Positions 16,855 through 26,099 are shown, counted from the stretch's first letter. The stretch is DNA of 64,000 nucleotides from JBEKCD01 sp050015055 (GCA_050015055.1 JBEKCD010000004.1:1-64000); one strand, 5' to 3'. Notes: generated by a model from the sequence alone, not told the origin. Program-made: numbers and translations.

Positions 16855-18042
16855 CTAATTTTCTGCCTTGATCTTGTTTGCGAGGGCTTTGCCGAACTCC
16901 ACTATCTTGTCGATATCGCTCTCGGTGGGCGGACCGTTGATTTCCATTGCTCCGACGATTTCCATTTTGGTCGGTCCGAGCGTTTCCTGGATGTGCTTTA
17001 TCGCCCCTCCTGCCCATCCATATGAGCTGAGGACCACTGCGTATTTTGTCGGTGGTTTCAGAGCTTTAACCAGATATGCGGCGTACATTGCTATTGGGTG
17101 AGCACCGCCCAGAACCGTGGGGGTACCCAAGACGATGGCTCTTGAGTCGACTAAGTCCATTGCTACGTCCCCTATGTCGGCCGTGGTCAAGTTGTGCCGC
17201 ACGATTTCGATTCCTTCAGAGGCCAAGACATCTGCGATTGTTCGAATCATCTTCTCCGTGCTGTTCCACATGCTCGCATAAACTATGATTGCCTTCTGCC
17301 TGGTTTCACCGCTTGACCATTTCCTGTAAGCTTGAAGGATGCGTTCTGGGTTTCTGTGTATTGGTCCATGGCTGGGAGCTATGGTTTCAATCTGCAGGTC
17401 CTTTATCTTTTCCATTCCCTTCTGTGCATTGAACCTGAAAGGCATCATTATCTCGCCGAAGTATTTCTGGGCAAAAACAAGCAGGTCGTCTACCTCGTCA
17501 TCGTACAGTCCTTCAGCGACGTGTGAGCCGAAGAAGTCGCATGGAAACAGGGTCTTGTTCTCTGGGACATAGGTGAACATTGTTTCGGGCCAGTGGAGCA
17601 TTGGAGCCTCGATGAATCGAAGCGTTTTGCCGCCTAAGTCGATAGTTTCTCCGTCAGCGACTGCTTTTATCCTGTTTTCAGGAACTTTGTAGAAGGTCTG
17701 CGCCATCTTGGCGCCTTTGCTGGTGGCTACCAGTTTGGCTTTGCTGTTTATCGACATGATGTACGGAATTGAACCTGCATGGTCAGGCTCAGCATGGTTC
17801 ATCACAACATAATCTAGATCTGCTGGGTCGGTGACTTTCCTGATTTTTTCGTCCAATTCCTTTTCAAAGCCCGGGTTCACCGTGTCGATGAGGGCCTTCT
17901 TGTCTTCCCCTATTACAAGGTAAGCGTTGTAGGTTGTTCCCCTTGGAAGTGGGATCAACGCGTCAAAGAGTCTACGATTCCAGTCTCTAGAGCCTACCCA
18001 GTAAACGTTTTTTGAGATTTCGGCAATGTTTCGCCAGTTCAT
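16855..18042 (-). CDS. fprA: Flavodiiron protein (A-type flavoprotein, FprA)
   Basis: 395 residues from ATG 18042, preceded by GGTG in TTGAAGGTGCAAAACATG. A longer frame from 18261 is rejected because it runs into the divergent gene. The metallo-beta-lactamase domain shows H-x-E-x-D-H (NHAEPDHAGS), APMLHWPETM, FPCDFFGSH and APSHGPIHR, the diiron ligands. The C-terminal flavodoxin domain has IIVYASMWNSTEKM and TPTVLGGAHP. It reduces O2 to water or NO to N2O with electrons from rubredoxin or F420H2. It precedes the hemerythrin/PAS gene in one operon. Confidence 0.95.
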   Translation of the reverse strand: MNWRNIAEISKNVYWVGSRDWNRRLFDALIPLPRGTTYNAYLVIGEDKKALIDTVNPGFEKELDEKIRKVTDPADLDYVVMNHAEPDHAGSIPYIMSINSKAKLVATSKGAKMAQTFYKVPENRIKAVADGETIDLGGKTLRFIEAPMLHWPETMFTYVPENKTLFPCDFFGSHVAEGLYDDEVDDLLVFAQKYFGEIMMPFRFNAQKGMEKIKDLQIETIAPSHGPIHRNPERILQAYRKWSSGETRQKAIIVYASMWNSTEKMIRTIADVLASEGIEIVRHNLTTADIGDVAMDLVDSRAIVLGTPTVLGGAHPIAMYAAYLVKALKPPTKYAVVLSSYGWAGGAIKHIQETLGPTKMEIVGAMEINGPPTESDIDKIVEFGKALANKIKAEN

Positions 18043-18063
18043 GTTTTGCACCTTCAATTTTGT

Positions 18064-18077
18064 ATTACGATTGTAAT
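18064..18077. promoter_or_regulatory. Palindromic operator candidate between flavodiiron gene and HTH regulator
   Basis: ATTAC-GATT-GTAAT, extendable to TATTAC/GTAATA at 18063-18078. It lies between the flavodiiron start (18042) and a TATA-like CTATATTTAT at 18081-18090 that can serve both directions. A dimeric regulator bound here would cover the flavodiiron promoter. Confidence 0.55.
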
Positions 18078-18124
18078 AAACTATATTTATGTCTTTCGAC
18101 AACAGTAAAGCGGAAGTCTCATTA

Positions 18125-18523
18125 ATGTCTGTACCGTGCGAAGTCGCAGTGAAATGCGTTCTACCCGTGGTACGCGCCATGCTGGCCAAAGAACTCATGG
18201 CAAAATACCGGTTGAAACAGACGAAAGTCGCCGAGATGCTCCGAGTCAGCCAGCCGGCCATAAGCCTCTACCGCAGGAAGATACGCGGCAGAGCCATCAA
18301 CTTGGAAAACGAGGAGGGCATCGGAAACCTGGTTCGTAACGTCGCAGCAGCATTGGCCGAAAACAAGCTCTCTCGCCGAGACTTGATTCCTAAATACTGT
18401 GAAATCTGCAAGACAATAAGAGCAAAGGGCTTACTGTGCGAACTACACAAGGCATTTGATCCGACGATTAACATTGAAACGTGCGAACTGTGCTACACAA
18501 ACAATTCTTTAAGTTGCATGTAA
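18125..18523 (+). CDS. XRE-type HTH regulator with cysteine-rich C-terminus, 132 aa
   Basis: HTH at residues ~25-65: ELMAKYRLKQTKVAEMLRVS then QPAISLYRRKIRGRA. The C-terminal part has CEICKTIRAKGLLCELH and CELCYTNN, two CxxC pairs plus CxxxH suited to an iron-sulfur cluster or zinc. This architecture is a common archaeal redox-responsive regulator (inference). ATG 18125 is preferred over 18089, because 18089 directly abuts the TATA box. It is divergent from the flavodiiron operon across the palindrome and so may control it. Confidence 0.8.
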   Translation: MSVPCEVAVKCVLPVVRAMLAKELMAKYRLKQTKVAEMLRVSQPAISLYRRKIRGRAINLENEEGIGNLVRNVAAALAENKLSRRDLIPKYCEICKTIRAKGLLCELHKAFDPTINIETCELCYTNNSLSCM

Positions 18524-18645
18524 CGTTCCGCAGAACCTCATAGGCATGAAAGTTCAAACTCGACTCTCCGAAACGGCCTGTTCTATTCATTTTGACGCGG
18601 TTTTGAGTTTCAAACGGCGGTTGAGGCCAGAGCCTGCAGTGCAGT

Positions 18646-18993
18646 CTATGTTTTTTGGAGAAAAGCTGCCAGCGCGACTGCTTGGTTGTGTTCTTCGTCT
18701 CTTGCTGCATAGAGAATCGTGTCTGTTCCCTTTTCTTTCTCCGCTTGTTTGATTTCACGCAGCAGTTCTTGCTTGTCTTTCAACTCGTTTTCATATTGCT
18801 TTATAAATCCCTGCCATTTCATCGGGTCGTGAGAGAACCACTTGCGCAAATCATCATTTGGAGCGACCTCTCTTAACCACAGGTCAACCTTGGCTTTGTC
18901 TTTCGACAGCCCTCTGGGCCACAGTCTATCCACGAGAATTTGGAACCCATCTTCCTTCGAGGCCTGATCGTAAACCCGCTTTATCCTTATCAT
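18646..18993 (-). CDS. DUF488 (YeaO-like) protein, 115 aa
   Basis: MIRIKRVYDQASKEDGFQIL then VDRLWPRGLSKDKAKVDLWL are hallmarks of DUF488: R-V-Y-[DE], D-R-L-W-P-R-G, and W-F-x-H-D-P. The family is widespread in bacteria and archaea, without a firm biochemical role. Length is normal. It stands alone between the HTH regulator and TrmO. Confidence 0.9.
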   Translation of the reverse strand: MIRIKRVYDQASKEDGFQILVDRLWPRGLSKDKAKVDLWLREVAPNDDLRKWFSHDPMKWQGFIKQYENELKDKQELLREIKQAEKEKGTDTILYAARDEEHNQAVALAAFLQKT

Positions 18994-19155
18994 ACGACCG
19001 CAACAAAGACCTATTCAGTGAAATCTTATTTCACTCTTTCTGAAATCACTTCTTCTGGGAAGGGAGACCGCCGGCGTTGCCGTTAACTCTGTAATCAGAT
19101 CTCTTATATGCGCCAGACCCAGAATTGCAGATTGGCGCATGCTTGGGTTGGAGAC

Positions 19156-19593
19156 ATGAGAATGAGTGTTAAGGGAGAGGTCCACTTCATCGGAACCGTC
19201 ATGAAAGCTGGTGAAAAAGAGGCTGAGGTGCAAGTTTTTCAAGAGTTCTGCGCTGGGTTGAAAGAGATAGCGGGTTTTTCCCACCTGATCATTCTTTACT
19301 GGATGCATCTGCGCGACAGTGAGAAGGAGAGGAAAACTCTGCTGGTTTTTCCCAAAAAACACGCGGTAAAAGTTGAGACAGGAGTGTTCGCTTGCAGAAG
19401 CCCTTCACGCCCAAACCCCATAGGGCTCTGCGTTGTAGAGCTAATGAAAGTTGAGAAATGCGTTTTAACGGTCAAGGGACTTGACGCGGCCGAGAGCTCA
19501 CCCATCGTTGACATCAAACCCTATCTTCCCAAAGCCGACTGCGTCCCCGACGCCCGCGTTCCAGATTGGACAACACACGGCCCCACAACCTAA
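19156..19593 (+). CDS. trmO: tRNA t6A37 methyltransferase TrmO
   Basis: 145 residues from ATG 19156, after TTGGAGAC. A longer frame from 19108 would start at the TATA box (TCTTATATGCG), so it is rejected. TrmO/UPF0066 motifs: GTV near the start, FSHLIILYWMHLRD, GVFACRSPSRPNPIGLCVVE and LDAAESSPIVDIKPYLP. The family uses SAM to N6-methylate t6A37 in tRNA-Thr. A tRNA-Thr(GGT) gene is at 51.7 kb. Confidence 0.9.
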   Translation: MRMSVKGEVHFIGTVMKAGEKEAEVQVFQEFCAGLKEIAGFSHLIILYWMHLRDSEKERKTLLVFPKKHAVKVETGVFACRSPSRPNPIGLCVVELMKVEKCVLTVKGLDAAESSPIVDIKPYLPKADCVPDARVPDWTTHGPTT

Positions 19594-19805
19594 AGACCCG
19601 GACAGCCACCCCTAACCTTCTTCATTATCTCGCGCATTTACGAGCATTAGCCCTTCAGGCCAGCACGCATATTCTGCGGATACCTTAAGCTTTATATTTT
19701 CCAGTCTCCTTCTGGCAAACAGAAAAACCAGGCGATCTAGCGTGTTCGGTCGGCCTTTGTGCTTCCGCTTTTTCGGGAAATGCCCTCGATGAGGGGTTGG
19801 TGTTG

Positions 19806-21164
19806 GTGACGAAGAGTAAGGATATTTTCGGGAAAAGAATATCCAATGGTCTGAGGTCGCACGTGTGCGTTTGTTTGCTCTTCGGCTCAGTTTTCCTGGT
19901 GGCATTGACTGGCTGTTTAGGACTGATTATGAAGGGGGCTGCGCAGGGGAACTCAGGCCCCGTCGTGATAGTCAATTTCAATGTGCCGGTTGATCCTGGC
20001 TCTTCAGGCTTCGTGGATGGCGCTGTCACCTATGCGATAGGGCAGAGTGCTTCTGCCATAATCATAGAGATGAACACGCCCGGCGGTTTACTCAGTGACA
20101 TGCTGTCAATAAAGGATTCGATAACGAGAGCACAGCAGCATGGCATACCGACTTACACTTTCGTCGTGCCTAACGGTTTGGCAGCCTCGGCTGGAAGTTA
20201 CATTGCGATGGCAACGAACGGGATATACATGGCGCCAGGTTCTGAGATAGGACCGAGCACGCCCATCGTTGTCGGCGGCACAGATTTGGAGCAAAACCAC
20301 ACCCAAGCAGCAATGTTATCGCTCATGGTCGGTCTTGCTGAGCAATGGGGACGAAACAGCACAGACGCCTATAACATGGTTCAGCAAGACGAAGCCTTCA
20401 CTGCAAATGAAGCCGTCGGCGATCATCTAGTCGACGGACTTGCAAACTCCCTCATAGACGTAGTCACCCGGATCGGCCTTTCTGACAGACAACAGGTAAC
20501 GCTTAACGAGTCTCTGTACAACGAGTTCATAAGTGCGCTGAGCGACCCTACACTCGACGGAATTCTCATTCTCCTTGGAATAGTGGCCATCGTGCTGGAT
20601 GTCTACCACCCCACGATTATTCTCACGATTGCGGGAGCCGCCTGCATAGTAACAGGACTGATAGGTGCAGAAGTCATCGGCGCTTCATCCCTCGGCTACC
20701 TAATCCTGGCAATCGCGGCCGTTCTAATCGTGCTTGAACTTAAGCTGGGACACGGTTTTGCCATGATGATAGGAGTAGCCCTAGGAGCGTTCGGCATCTA
20801 TTACCTGGCACAAGGATTAAATTATTCTCCATCACCCATCACTGACGTGACAGAACTCGAACTTTTCCTGGTCATAGTAGCCGGAATAGTTGCGGGACTC
20901 TACTTCAGATGGATAATAGGACCGATAATGCACCGCGGCAAACTAACCGGACCAGAAGCAATAATCGGTAAAACTGGCACGGCTGTAACTGATCTGAAAC
21001 CTGAGGGGGAAGTGAGGGTTGGAGGAATCGTCTGGAGAGCCAAGTCGATTTCAGGCGACATACAAAAGGGCGAATCAGTGAGAGTCAAGTCTCTTGAAGA
21101 TCTCGTGCTGAAGGTGGAGAAAGCGACCGAGAGCCTTCGACTCAAATCAAGAAATAACGTGTAG
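19806..21164 (+). CDS. NfeD-type membrane serine protease
   Basis: About 452 residues. GTG 19806 lies after GAGGGG at 19791-19796; TTG 19797 is an alternative. A signal helix (VCLLFGSVFLVALTGCLGLI) leads to a ClpP/SppA-like protease domain with GLAASAGSYIAMA (catalytic serine) and MAPGSEIGPSTPI. Then come five or so membrane helices (IILTIAGAACIVTGLIGAEV) and a C-terminal OB-fold NfeD domain (GKTGTAVTDLKPEGEVRVGG). It pairs with the stomatin gene 71 bases downstream; in this family the protease cleaves stomatin C-termini in membrane quality control. Confidence 0.9.
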   Translation: MTKSKDIFGKRISNGLRSHVCVCLLFGSVFLVALTGCLGLIMKGAAQGNSGPVVIVNFNVPVDPGSSGFVDGAVTYAIGQSASAIIIEMNTPGGLLSDMLSIKDSITRAQQHGIPTYTFVVPNGLAASAGSYIAMATNGIYMAPGSEIGPSTPIVVGGTDLEQNHTQAAMLSLMVGLAEQWGRNSTDAYNMVQQDEAFTANEAVGDHLVDGLANSLIDVVTRIGLSDRQQVTLNESLYNEFISALSDPTLDGILILLGIVAIVLDVYHPTIILTIAGAACIVTGLIGAEVIGASSLGYLILAIAAVLIVLELKLGHGFAMMIGVALGAFGIYYLAQGLNYSPSPITDVTELELFLVIVAGIVAGLYFRWIIGPIMHRGKLTGPEAIIGKTGTAVTDLKPEGEVRVGGIVWRAKSISGDIQKGESVRVKSLEDLVLKVEKATESLRLKSRNNV

Positions 21165-21235
21165 ACGAGCATGTTTTTCCTCGATGGCAAAATTAATAAG
21201 TGAAGAACATTCCCTTCAAATTGAGGTGATTCTGA

Positions 21236-22048
21236 ATGGACCCAGTCACGCTCGGCATAGAGATTTTCATCATTCTGATCGTTCTGATCATCCTTCTGAG
21301 CGGCATCAGAATTCTAAGAGAATGGGAAAGAGCTCCGCTGCTCACGCTAGGCCGATTCAAAGGGCTTAAAGGGCCGGGAGTAATCTACGTACCGCCAATC
21401 ATAAGCCACGTGCCCTTTGTAATATCAACCAGGCTGCAGGTAGTATCATTCAAGACGGAACAGACTCTCACGAAGGACAACGTGCCCGTAGTCGTAGACG
21501 CCGTCATGTATTTCCAACCCGTAGACCTGCAGAAAGTAGTGCTGGGCGCCGAGAACTTCCGAGACGCCACCGATTTTGCGGCACAAACCACCCTAAGAGA
21601 AGTAATCGGACAAGCAACTTTCGACGAAGTGCTCACCGAAAGAGAAAAAGTCGGCTCAATCGCAAGGGGCATAATCGACTCAAAAACAGAAGCCTGGGGC
21701 ATAAAAGTAACTTCCGTTGAAATCCGCGACGTCGGAATCCCACAAGTCCTCCAAGACGCCATGTCAAGACAAGCCCAAGCCGAAAGAGAGAGAAGAGCCA
21801 GAGTCACGCTGGCCACTGCAGAATTCGAAGCCGCACAAAAGATGATTGAAGCCGCAAACCTCTACGAAAAAAGCCACGAAGCCCTAAGACTGCGTTGGAT
21901 GAACATACTGTACGAGATCGGACAACAATCCAGTACGAACACGATAATGCTCGTTCCCGCATCCATGCCAGAAGCAGGATGGCCACCCATAGGCATGTAC
22001 GGCTTCAAGGAGATCGTCAAAGACACCAGCAAAAAAGAGACCAAATAA
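21236..22048 (+). CDS. Stomatin/slipin (SPFH domain) protein, 270 aa
   Basis: N-terminal membrane helix (IEIFIILIVLIILLSGIRIL), SPFH domain (RLQVVSFKTEQTLTKDNVPV, AMYF-type strand then TTLREVIGQATFDEVL), a coiled-coil helix (RQAQAERERRARVTLATAEF) and a short C-terminal tail with hydrophobic residues (TIMLVPASMPE), the kind of site NfeD partners cut. Preceded by GAGGTGATTCTG before the ATG. It forms membrane microdomain oligomers with the upstream NfeD protease. Confidence 0.95.
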   Translation: MDPVTLGIEIFIILIVLIILLSGIRILREWERAPLLTLGRFKGLKGPGVIYVPPIISHVPFVISTRLQVVSFKTEQTLTKDNVPVVVDAVMYFQPVDLQKVVLGAENFRDATDFAAQTTLREVIGQATFDEVLTEREKVGSIARGIIDSKTEAWGIKVTSVEIRDVGIPQVLQDAMSRQAQAERERRARVTLATAEFEAAQKMIEAANLYEKSHEALRLRWMNILYEIGQQSSTNTIMLVPASMPEAGWPPIGMYGFKEIVKDTSKKETK

Positions 22049-22242
22049 CTTGAACCCGTCTCTTGCTCACACCAGCCCAAACAACAAACATCCTCTATTT
22101 TTTCTCATTCAAGTCGCCTTAAACGGCAAGGCGCCTTGTCCCAGCAGGATCATTCAGGACTTGAAATAGACGGCTACAAAGAGTTGAAAGCTGAAATAGA
22201 CGTTGCAAATCTTATATTGTGAGCCCGCCGAATTATAGAGCG

Positions 22243-24009
22243 ATGCGTATGACATTGTCAGAAAAAACCGTGAAGGCAAGGTTGAGGACGCTTTCTTCAT
22301 CCCGCTTGTTTCTGCTCGGCCTGCTCCTTTCCATCATCCTAATGATATGCCTGTCTCCAGGATCCTCTGTGAACGCGCAAACGCCGGAACAGCAGGCTTC
22401 TACGTTCGCGCCCGTTCTTCATTTCACGCAGGGCGAAAAGTTCTATCCAGCATCAGTGGACTATATCATAGGCAGCTCGGTTCTGAAGCAGCGATTTTCA
22501 GACGGGTCCAACGCGACTGTCGACGCTGCACCGACCCCCGACACTCTGGGCACGTACGCGGGATCCGACCTGTTTCTGGACAACAAGCTGGGCACGTTGG
22601 ACGCCATAGCCGCTGATTACGCTTCAAGAGCCAGCAGTATTGGGTATTACGCTTACGTTCACATCTTCAACAGCGGCACGTCAACAGTGATTCAGTATTG
22701 GCTGTTCTACGCATACAACAATGGACCCCTGAATGATCATCAAGGCGACATTGAAGTCGTAGAAATTTTCCTTGACAGTTCAGGAACACCAGTGAAAGCG
22801 TTGTACTCACAGCACGGAGCAGGCGAGAACGCTGCGTGGGGAGACGTGGAGAAAACGGACAACCACCCCGTGGTCTACGTAGCTCAGGGCTCTCACGCCA
22901 ACTATTTCAGACCTTATCAAGGCAAAATAGGAATCGAAAACGACATCGTGGGCAGCAACGGCATCACAATCATGCCAAACGACCTGCAACTTGTCATCAT
23001 AGACGTGAACAACCCGCCGAGCTGGCTGGGCTTCAACGGCCGCTGGGGCTACTGGGGAACAGACCAAGATGTAGCTCTAGGAAGAGCCGGCCCTCTCGGC
23101 CCAGTTCAGAATCAGAATGGAGTCAGATGGGCAGACCCTGAATCGTACCTCAGCTCCACATTTTCAGTGGGCGGCACATATTTTATCCTCGCCTGGCTGG
23201 TGGCCAATCTTCTGCTGCTATTCGTCATCTATGTTGTAATCAGAGCCTCATGGAAAATCGTGGGCATCGTGAGGCTACACAGGAAGGGCGGCCTGCGTGT
23301 GAAGAAATTCTTGAAAGGCCGCGGCAGCATTGGACTCGCGGTGGGGATAGTGGCGATTCTGATCATGGTGGTAGCACTTTTCCTACCGTGGTACACGATA
23401 ACCGCCTCATCCAACGTAGGCCCGCTGGCAAAGCAGGGCGGCGTCACCTTGATGACTATAGACGGCATCAACGGAATGCAGGTCAACCTGTTCACGGGGC
23501 CCGGCGGTGACTCCACATCAGGCTACAGCAGCCTATTCTTCATGCAGATACCGTTCGCAATACTCATCGCAGTCGGCATAGTTCTCCTAGTGCTCGACGT
23601 CATCGGAGTAAAAAGCGGGAAGAACATCGGAAGAAAATTCATGCTTGGAGCAATCACATCGCTTCTGCCCTTCATCCTCATCTTCATATTCATGACGCAG
23701 CTGCCGAGCTTCCTCCCATGGGCTTCCGCACTGGTTCCAGGCCAAACAATGCCACCCCAATTGAACACGATGGTTAGCGCCATCGCTGGAAACCCCGTCT
23801 CCGGAACAACCAGCGCACAATTCGACATAATCGGCACGACCACAGTTAGCTGGGGCTTCGGAATCGGAGCATACCTGTTTCTGGCAGCGGCAGTAATCAG
23901 AATAGCAGCTGGATACATAATGGAAAGCGCACCAGAGCTCGAACAGAAACCCGCCCCACCGCCGCCTCAAGACAAAACAGCCTCTCTTCCTCCCCCACCA
24001 CCGTCGTAA
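22243..24009 (+). CDS. Vps62-domain membrane protein with proline-rich tail, 588 aa
   Basis: A TATA-like TCTTATATTG overlaps GTG 22219, so ATG 22243 (or 22249) is preferred, probably leaderless. A signal helix (LFLLGLLLSIILMICLSPGS) is followed by an extracellular Vps62-like domain (~50-310: LNDHQGDIEVVEIFLD, VVYVAQGSHANYFRPYQG). Then four or five membrane helices follow, ending in a cytoplasmic tail PAPPPPQDKTASLPPPPPS. The function of Vps62 domains is unclear. The polyproline tail recurs in neighbouring membrane proteins. Confidence 0.8.
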   Translation: MRMTLSEKTVKARLRTLSSSRLFLLGLLLSIILMICLSPGSSVNAQTPEQQASTFAPVLHFTQGEKFYPASVDYIIGSSVLKQRFSDGSNATVDAAPTPDTLGTYAGSDLFLDNKLGTLDAIAADYASRASSIGYYAYVHIFNSGTSTVIQYWLFYAYNNGPLNDHQGDIEVVEIFLDSSGTPVKALYSQHGAGENAAWGDVEKTDNHPVVYVAQGSHANYFRPYQGKIGIENDIVGSNGITIMPNDLQLVIIDVNNPPSWLGFNGRWGYWGTDQDVALGRAGPLGPVQNQNGVRWADPESYLSSTFSVGGTYFILAWLVANLLLLFVIYVVIRASWKIVGIVRLHRKGGLRVKKFLKGRGSIGLAVGIVAILIMVVALFLPWYTITASSNVGPLAKQGGVTLMTIDGINGMQVNLFTGPGGDSTSGYSSLFFMQIPFAILIAVGIVLLVLDVIGVKSGKNIGRKFMLGAITSLLPFILIFIFMTQLPSFLPWASALVPGQTMPPQLNTMVSAIAGNPVSGTTSAQFDIIGTTTVSWGFGIGAYLFLAAAVIRIAAGYIMESAPELEQKPAPPPPQDKTASLPPPPPS

Positions 24010-24085
24010 CAGTCACGGCAGAAATAGCGCGGAGAATCCCATTCTTTCCCTTTCAAGAAGCTAGGCATATTCGCGAGAAAGTGCA

Positions 24086-24182
24086 TCAGCCGAGAAGCTC
24101 TGATAGCTCATCAACGAGCTTTCTGGGTTTCGGTTGCGGAGTTTCCACCGGCCGTCCGAGGGTCACTGCGGCCAGCGCGCGC
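24086..24182 (-). pseudogene. 3' relic of a nitroreductase-like gene
   Basis: Reading leftward from the GC tract at 24175-24182, the frame gives ALAAVTLGRPVETPQPKPRK then LVDELSELLG and a stop. This matches the C-terminal G-x-P-x-E-x-P-x-P-K-P-R-K pattern of nitroreductases. No start codon and no upstream part exist. The tract marks the break exactly. Confidence 0.55.
24175..24182. repeat. GC tract at break of nitroreductase relic
   Basis: GCGCGCGC; the relic's first readable codons are the tract itself. Confidence 0.65.
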
Positions 24183-24317
24183 TCAAAAATGGTAATAATT
24201 CCATTTCTTGTTCTCTGTCCTGCGTAATATGCTCATTCACAGTTCAGCGCGTGCTAAAGTTTCGAAGATAAAGAGAATTCTGTGAGAACTTTAGAGTAGC
24301 GACCCGCTGATTGCAAG

Positions 24318-24992
24318 TTAAGGCGGTGGTGGTGGCGGTGGCATAGGTTGCAGGCGTTCGGACTTAGGTCTTTTTCTGAGAAGTACAAACGCAACAACAA
24401 TTACCGCAACGACTACCGCTGCCACTACGAGCAAAGTCCAAAGTGGAATGAAGAATCCAGAATGCGAAGACGGAGAAGTCATTTGGAAAGTCTGGAGGCT
24501 TTGCTCGAATGTAGGCAAATAAGTGCCATAGTTTGATGGAGTTGCCGTGCACGTGATGATGAAGTACCGTCCATTCTCGATGAACAAGACTTGCTCGTCC
24601 CTGTAATCATTTCCTTGTTGTGAAAATGTGAATACTGCTTCGTAGCAGTTCAATCCGCCGATGGTTCGGTTACTTTCCGACACCAGAGAGAAGTTTGTGA
24701 ACTCGGTGGCGTAACTAGCTTTTACCGAAGAAATGGCTTCTGAAAGTGTTTGGGTCGTATTTCCAACAACCACATTTACGTTAACGTTGCCTCCAGTCTC
24801 CGGCATTACGGGGCCAACAAACATCACAACAGTTCCAGAAACACCCTCGTTAACTGTCCATCCAGCTGGAGGAGTCATCGAGAACCCATACGCGGCATTA
24901 TTGTAGGCATAGGCCGACTGAACCAACATAGATGCCAAAACTGCTATCAAGAACAGGGGAATTAAACTCAGAGAAACACGTTGCGAAGCCAT
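24318..24992 (-). CDS. Secreted PsbP-like protein with C-terminal anchor and polyproline tail, 224 aa
   Basis: Signal peptide (LSLIPLFLIAVLASMLVQSA, cleavage near AYA), then a PsbP/DcrB-like domain (AAYGFSMTPPAGWTVNEGVS, GGLNCYEAVFTFSQQG, VLFIENGRYFIITCTATP). A membrane helix (LLVVAAVVVAVIVVAFVLLR) is followed by the cytoplasmic tail KRPKSERLQPMPPPPPPP. Such domains are often surface lipoprotein-like modules of unknown ligand. Same tail type as the Vps62 protein 300 bases away on the other strand. Confidence 0.75.
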   Translation of the reverse strand: MASQRVSLSLIPLFLIAVLASMLVQSAYAYNNAAYGFSMTPPAGWTVNEGVSGTVVMFVGPVMPETGGNVNVNVVVGNTTQTLSEAISSVKASYATEFTNFSLVSESNRTIGGLNCYEAVFTFSQQGNDYRDEQVLFIENGRYFIITCTATPSNYGTYLPTFEQSLQTFQMTSPSSHSGFFIPLWTLLVVAAVVVAVIVVAFVLLRKRPKSERLQPMPPPPPPP

Positions 24993-25265
24993 ACCTGATC
25001 ACTCATCAATATGCTGTTTGACCTTGCTCTTATAATTTCTGAAGTAAACTCCGATGACCGATAACGTAAGAAAGACGCTGAGGACACAACGAATGATCTG
25101 TCTACTCAACATTTTGGTGCACTTTCCGCCACAGCGCACTTAATTGTTTTTCTAATCTTCGCGTAGCTTCGAGGCGCTTGGACTTCAAGCGAAAATCAGG
25201 AACAGGGTTAAAGAGCAAAATGGGAATAAGACCATTTTAGGCCAATTTCGGAACAGGCATGCGCG

Positions 25266-26099
25266 CTACTTTGTTTTCTTGTTGGTGAGGTTGAATCCGC
25301 GTTTTTCAAGCTGGTTCAGCAGTTCCTCCGGGTCAGGATACCATTGTCCCCATTTTCTGCATATGTGTTCGGTCCAGCTGTAGTTGTCATAAGTGAAGGT
25401 TTCTTTTCTTTCCCCCTCAAGCGGTATCTTGGCTTTTGCTTTTCGGTAATAGTCCTGAGCCAGGTAGCCTTCGTCCATCTGTTTCATTGCTTTCGAAATC
25501 ATCTTTGCGTTCAGCTCGGGGTATTTGTCTTCGAACATCGTGAACTCCATCGGGTATCTGGGTCTGGGGGGCGGGTCTTCTGCGGGGTAGCCCACAGTCA
25601 ATTGTACGAGTGGGAATACTCTCTTAGGCAGCTGATATTCTTCTGCGATTTTGTCCGCTCGGAACATTGCGCTGCCGAGGAAGCAGCTTCCAAGCCCCAA
25701 GCTTCTCGCCGCCGTGACCATGTTTTCCGCCATGTAGGCAGCGTCTTGAATTCCGAAAAACAGCAGTGTTAGATCGTTTGCGACTAGTTTCCAGCCTCTT
25801 TTTGCCATTATCTGCTCAAACTTGTGGGAGTCAACGCATATCGTGAACAAGAGCGGGGCTTTAAAGGGGTTTCTTTTTCTGTTTCTCGAGAGCAGGACGC
25901 TGTAGTACTGCGACGCGAAGGGAGCCTGCTGGCCCGCTCTCACGATTGTCTCTACTGTCTCGTCTGTGGGCGTCTGGTCTGTGTATTTTCGGATTGACCT
26001 GTGATCAAGCATCGTTTGAATGACCGGATTATTCTTCACCGAACATCTCTCCAGTGCTGGTTCCAAGTGTCCCTGTGAAACCTCAACTATATTACTCAA
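25266..26099 (-). CDS. Nitroreductase family protein, 277 aa
   Basis: MLDHRSIRKYTDQTPTDETV is the R-R-S-x-R-x-Y FMN-binding start, preceded by ~30 extra residues. Further motifs: AGQQAPFASQYYSVLLS, and MAENMVTAARSLGLGSCFLG as dimer/FMN contact. The family reduces nitro, quinone or flavin-like substrates with NAD(P)H. The C-terminal 60 residues (YDNYSWTEHICRKWGQWYPD) extend beyond the core. Its stop TAG runs directly into GCGCGC on the minus strand. Confidence 0.9.
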   Translation of the reverse strand: MSNIVEVSQGHLEPALERCSVKNNPVIQTMLDHRSIRKYTDQTPTDETVETIVRAGQQAPFASQYYSVLLSRNRKRNPFKAPLLFTICVDSHKFEQIMAKRGWKLVANDLTLLFFGIQDAAYMAENMVTAARSLGLGSCFLGSAMFRADKIAEEYQLPKRVFPLVQLTVGYPAEDPPPRPRYPMEFTMFEDKYPELNAKMISKAMKQMDEGYLAQDYYRKAKAKIPLEGERKETFTYDNYSWTEHICRKWGQWYPDPEELLNQLEKRGFNLTNKKTK

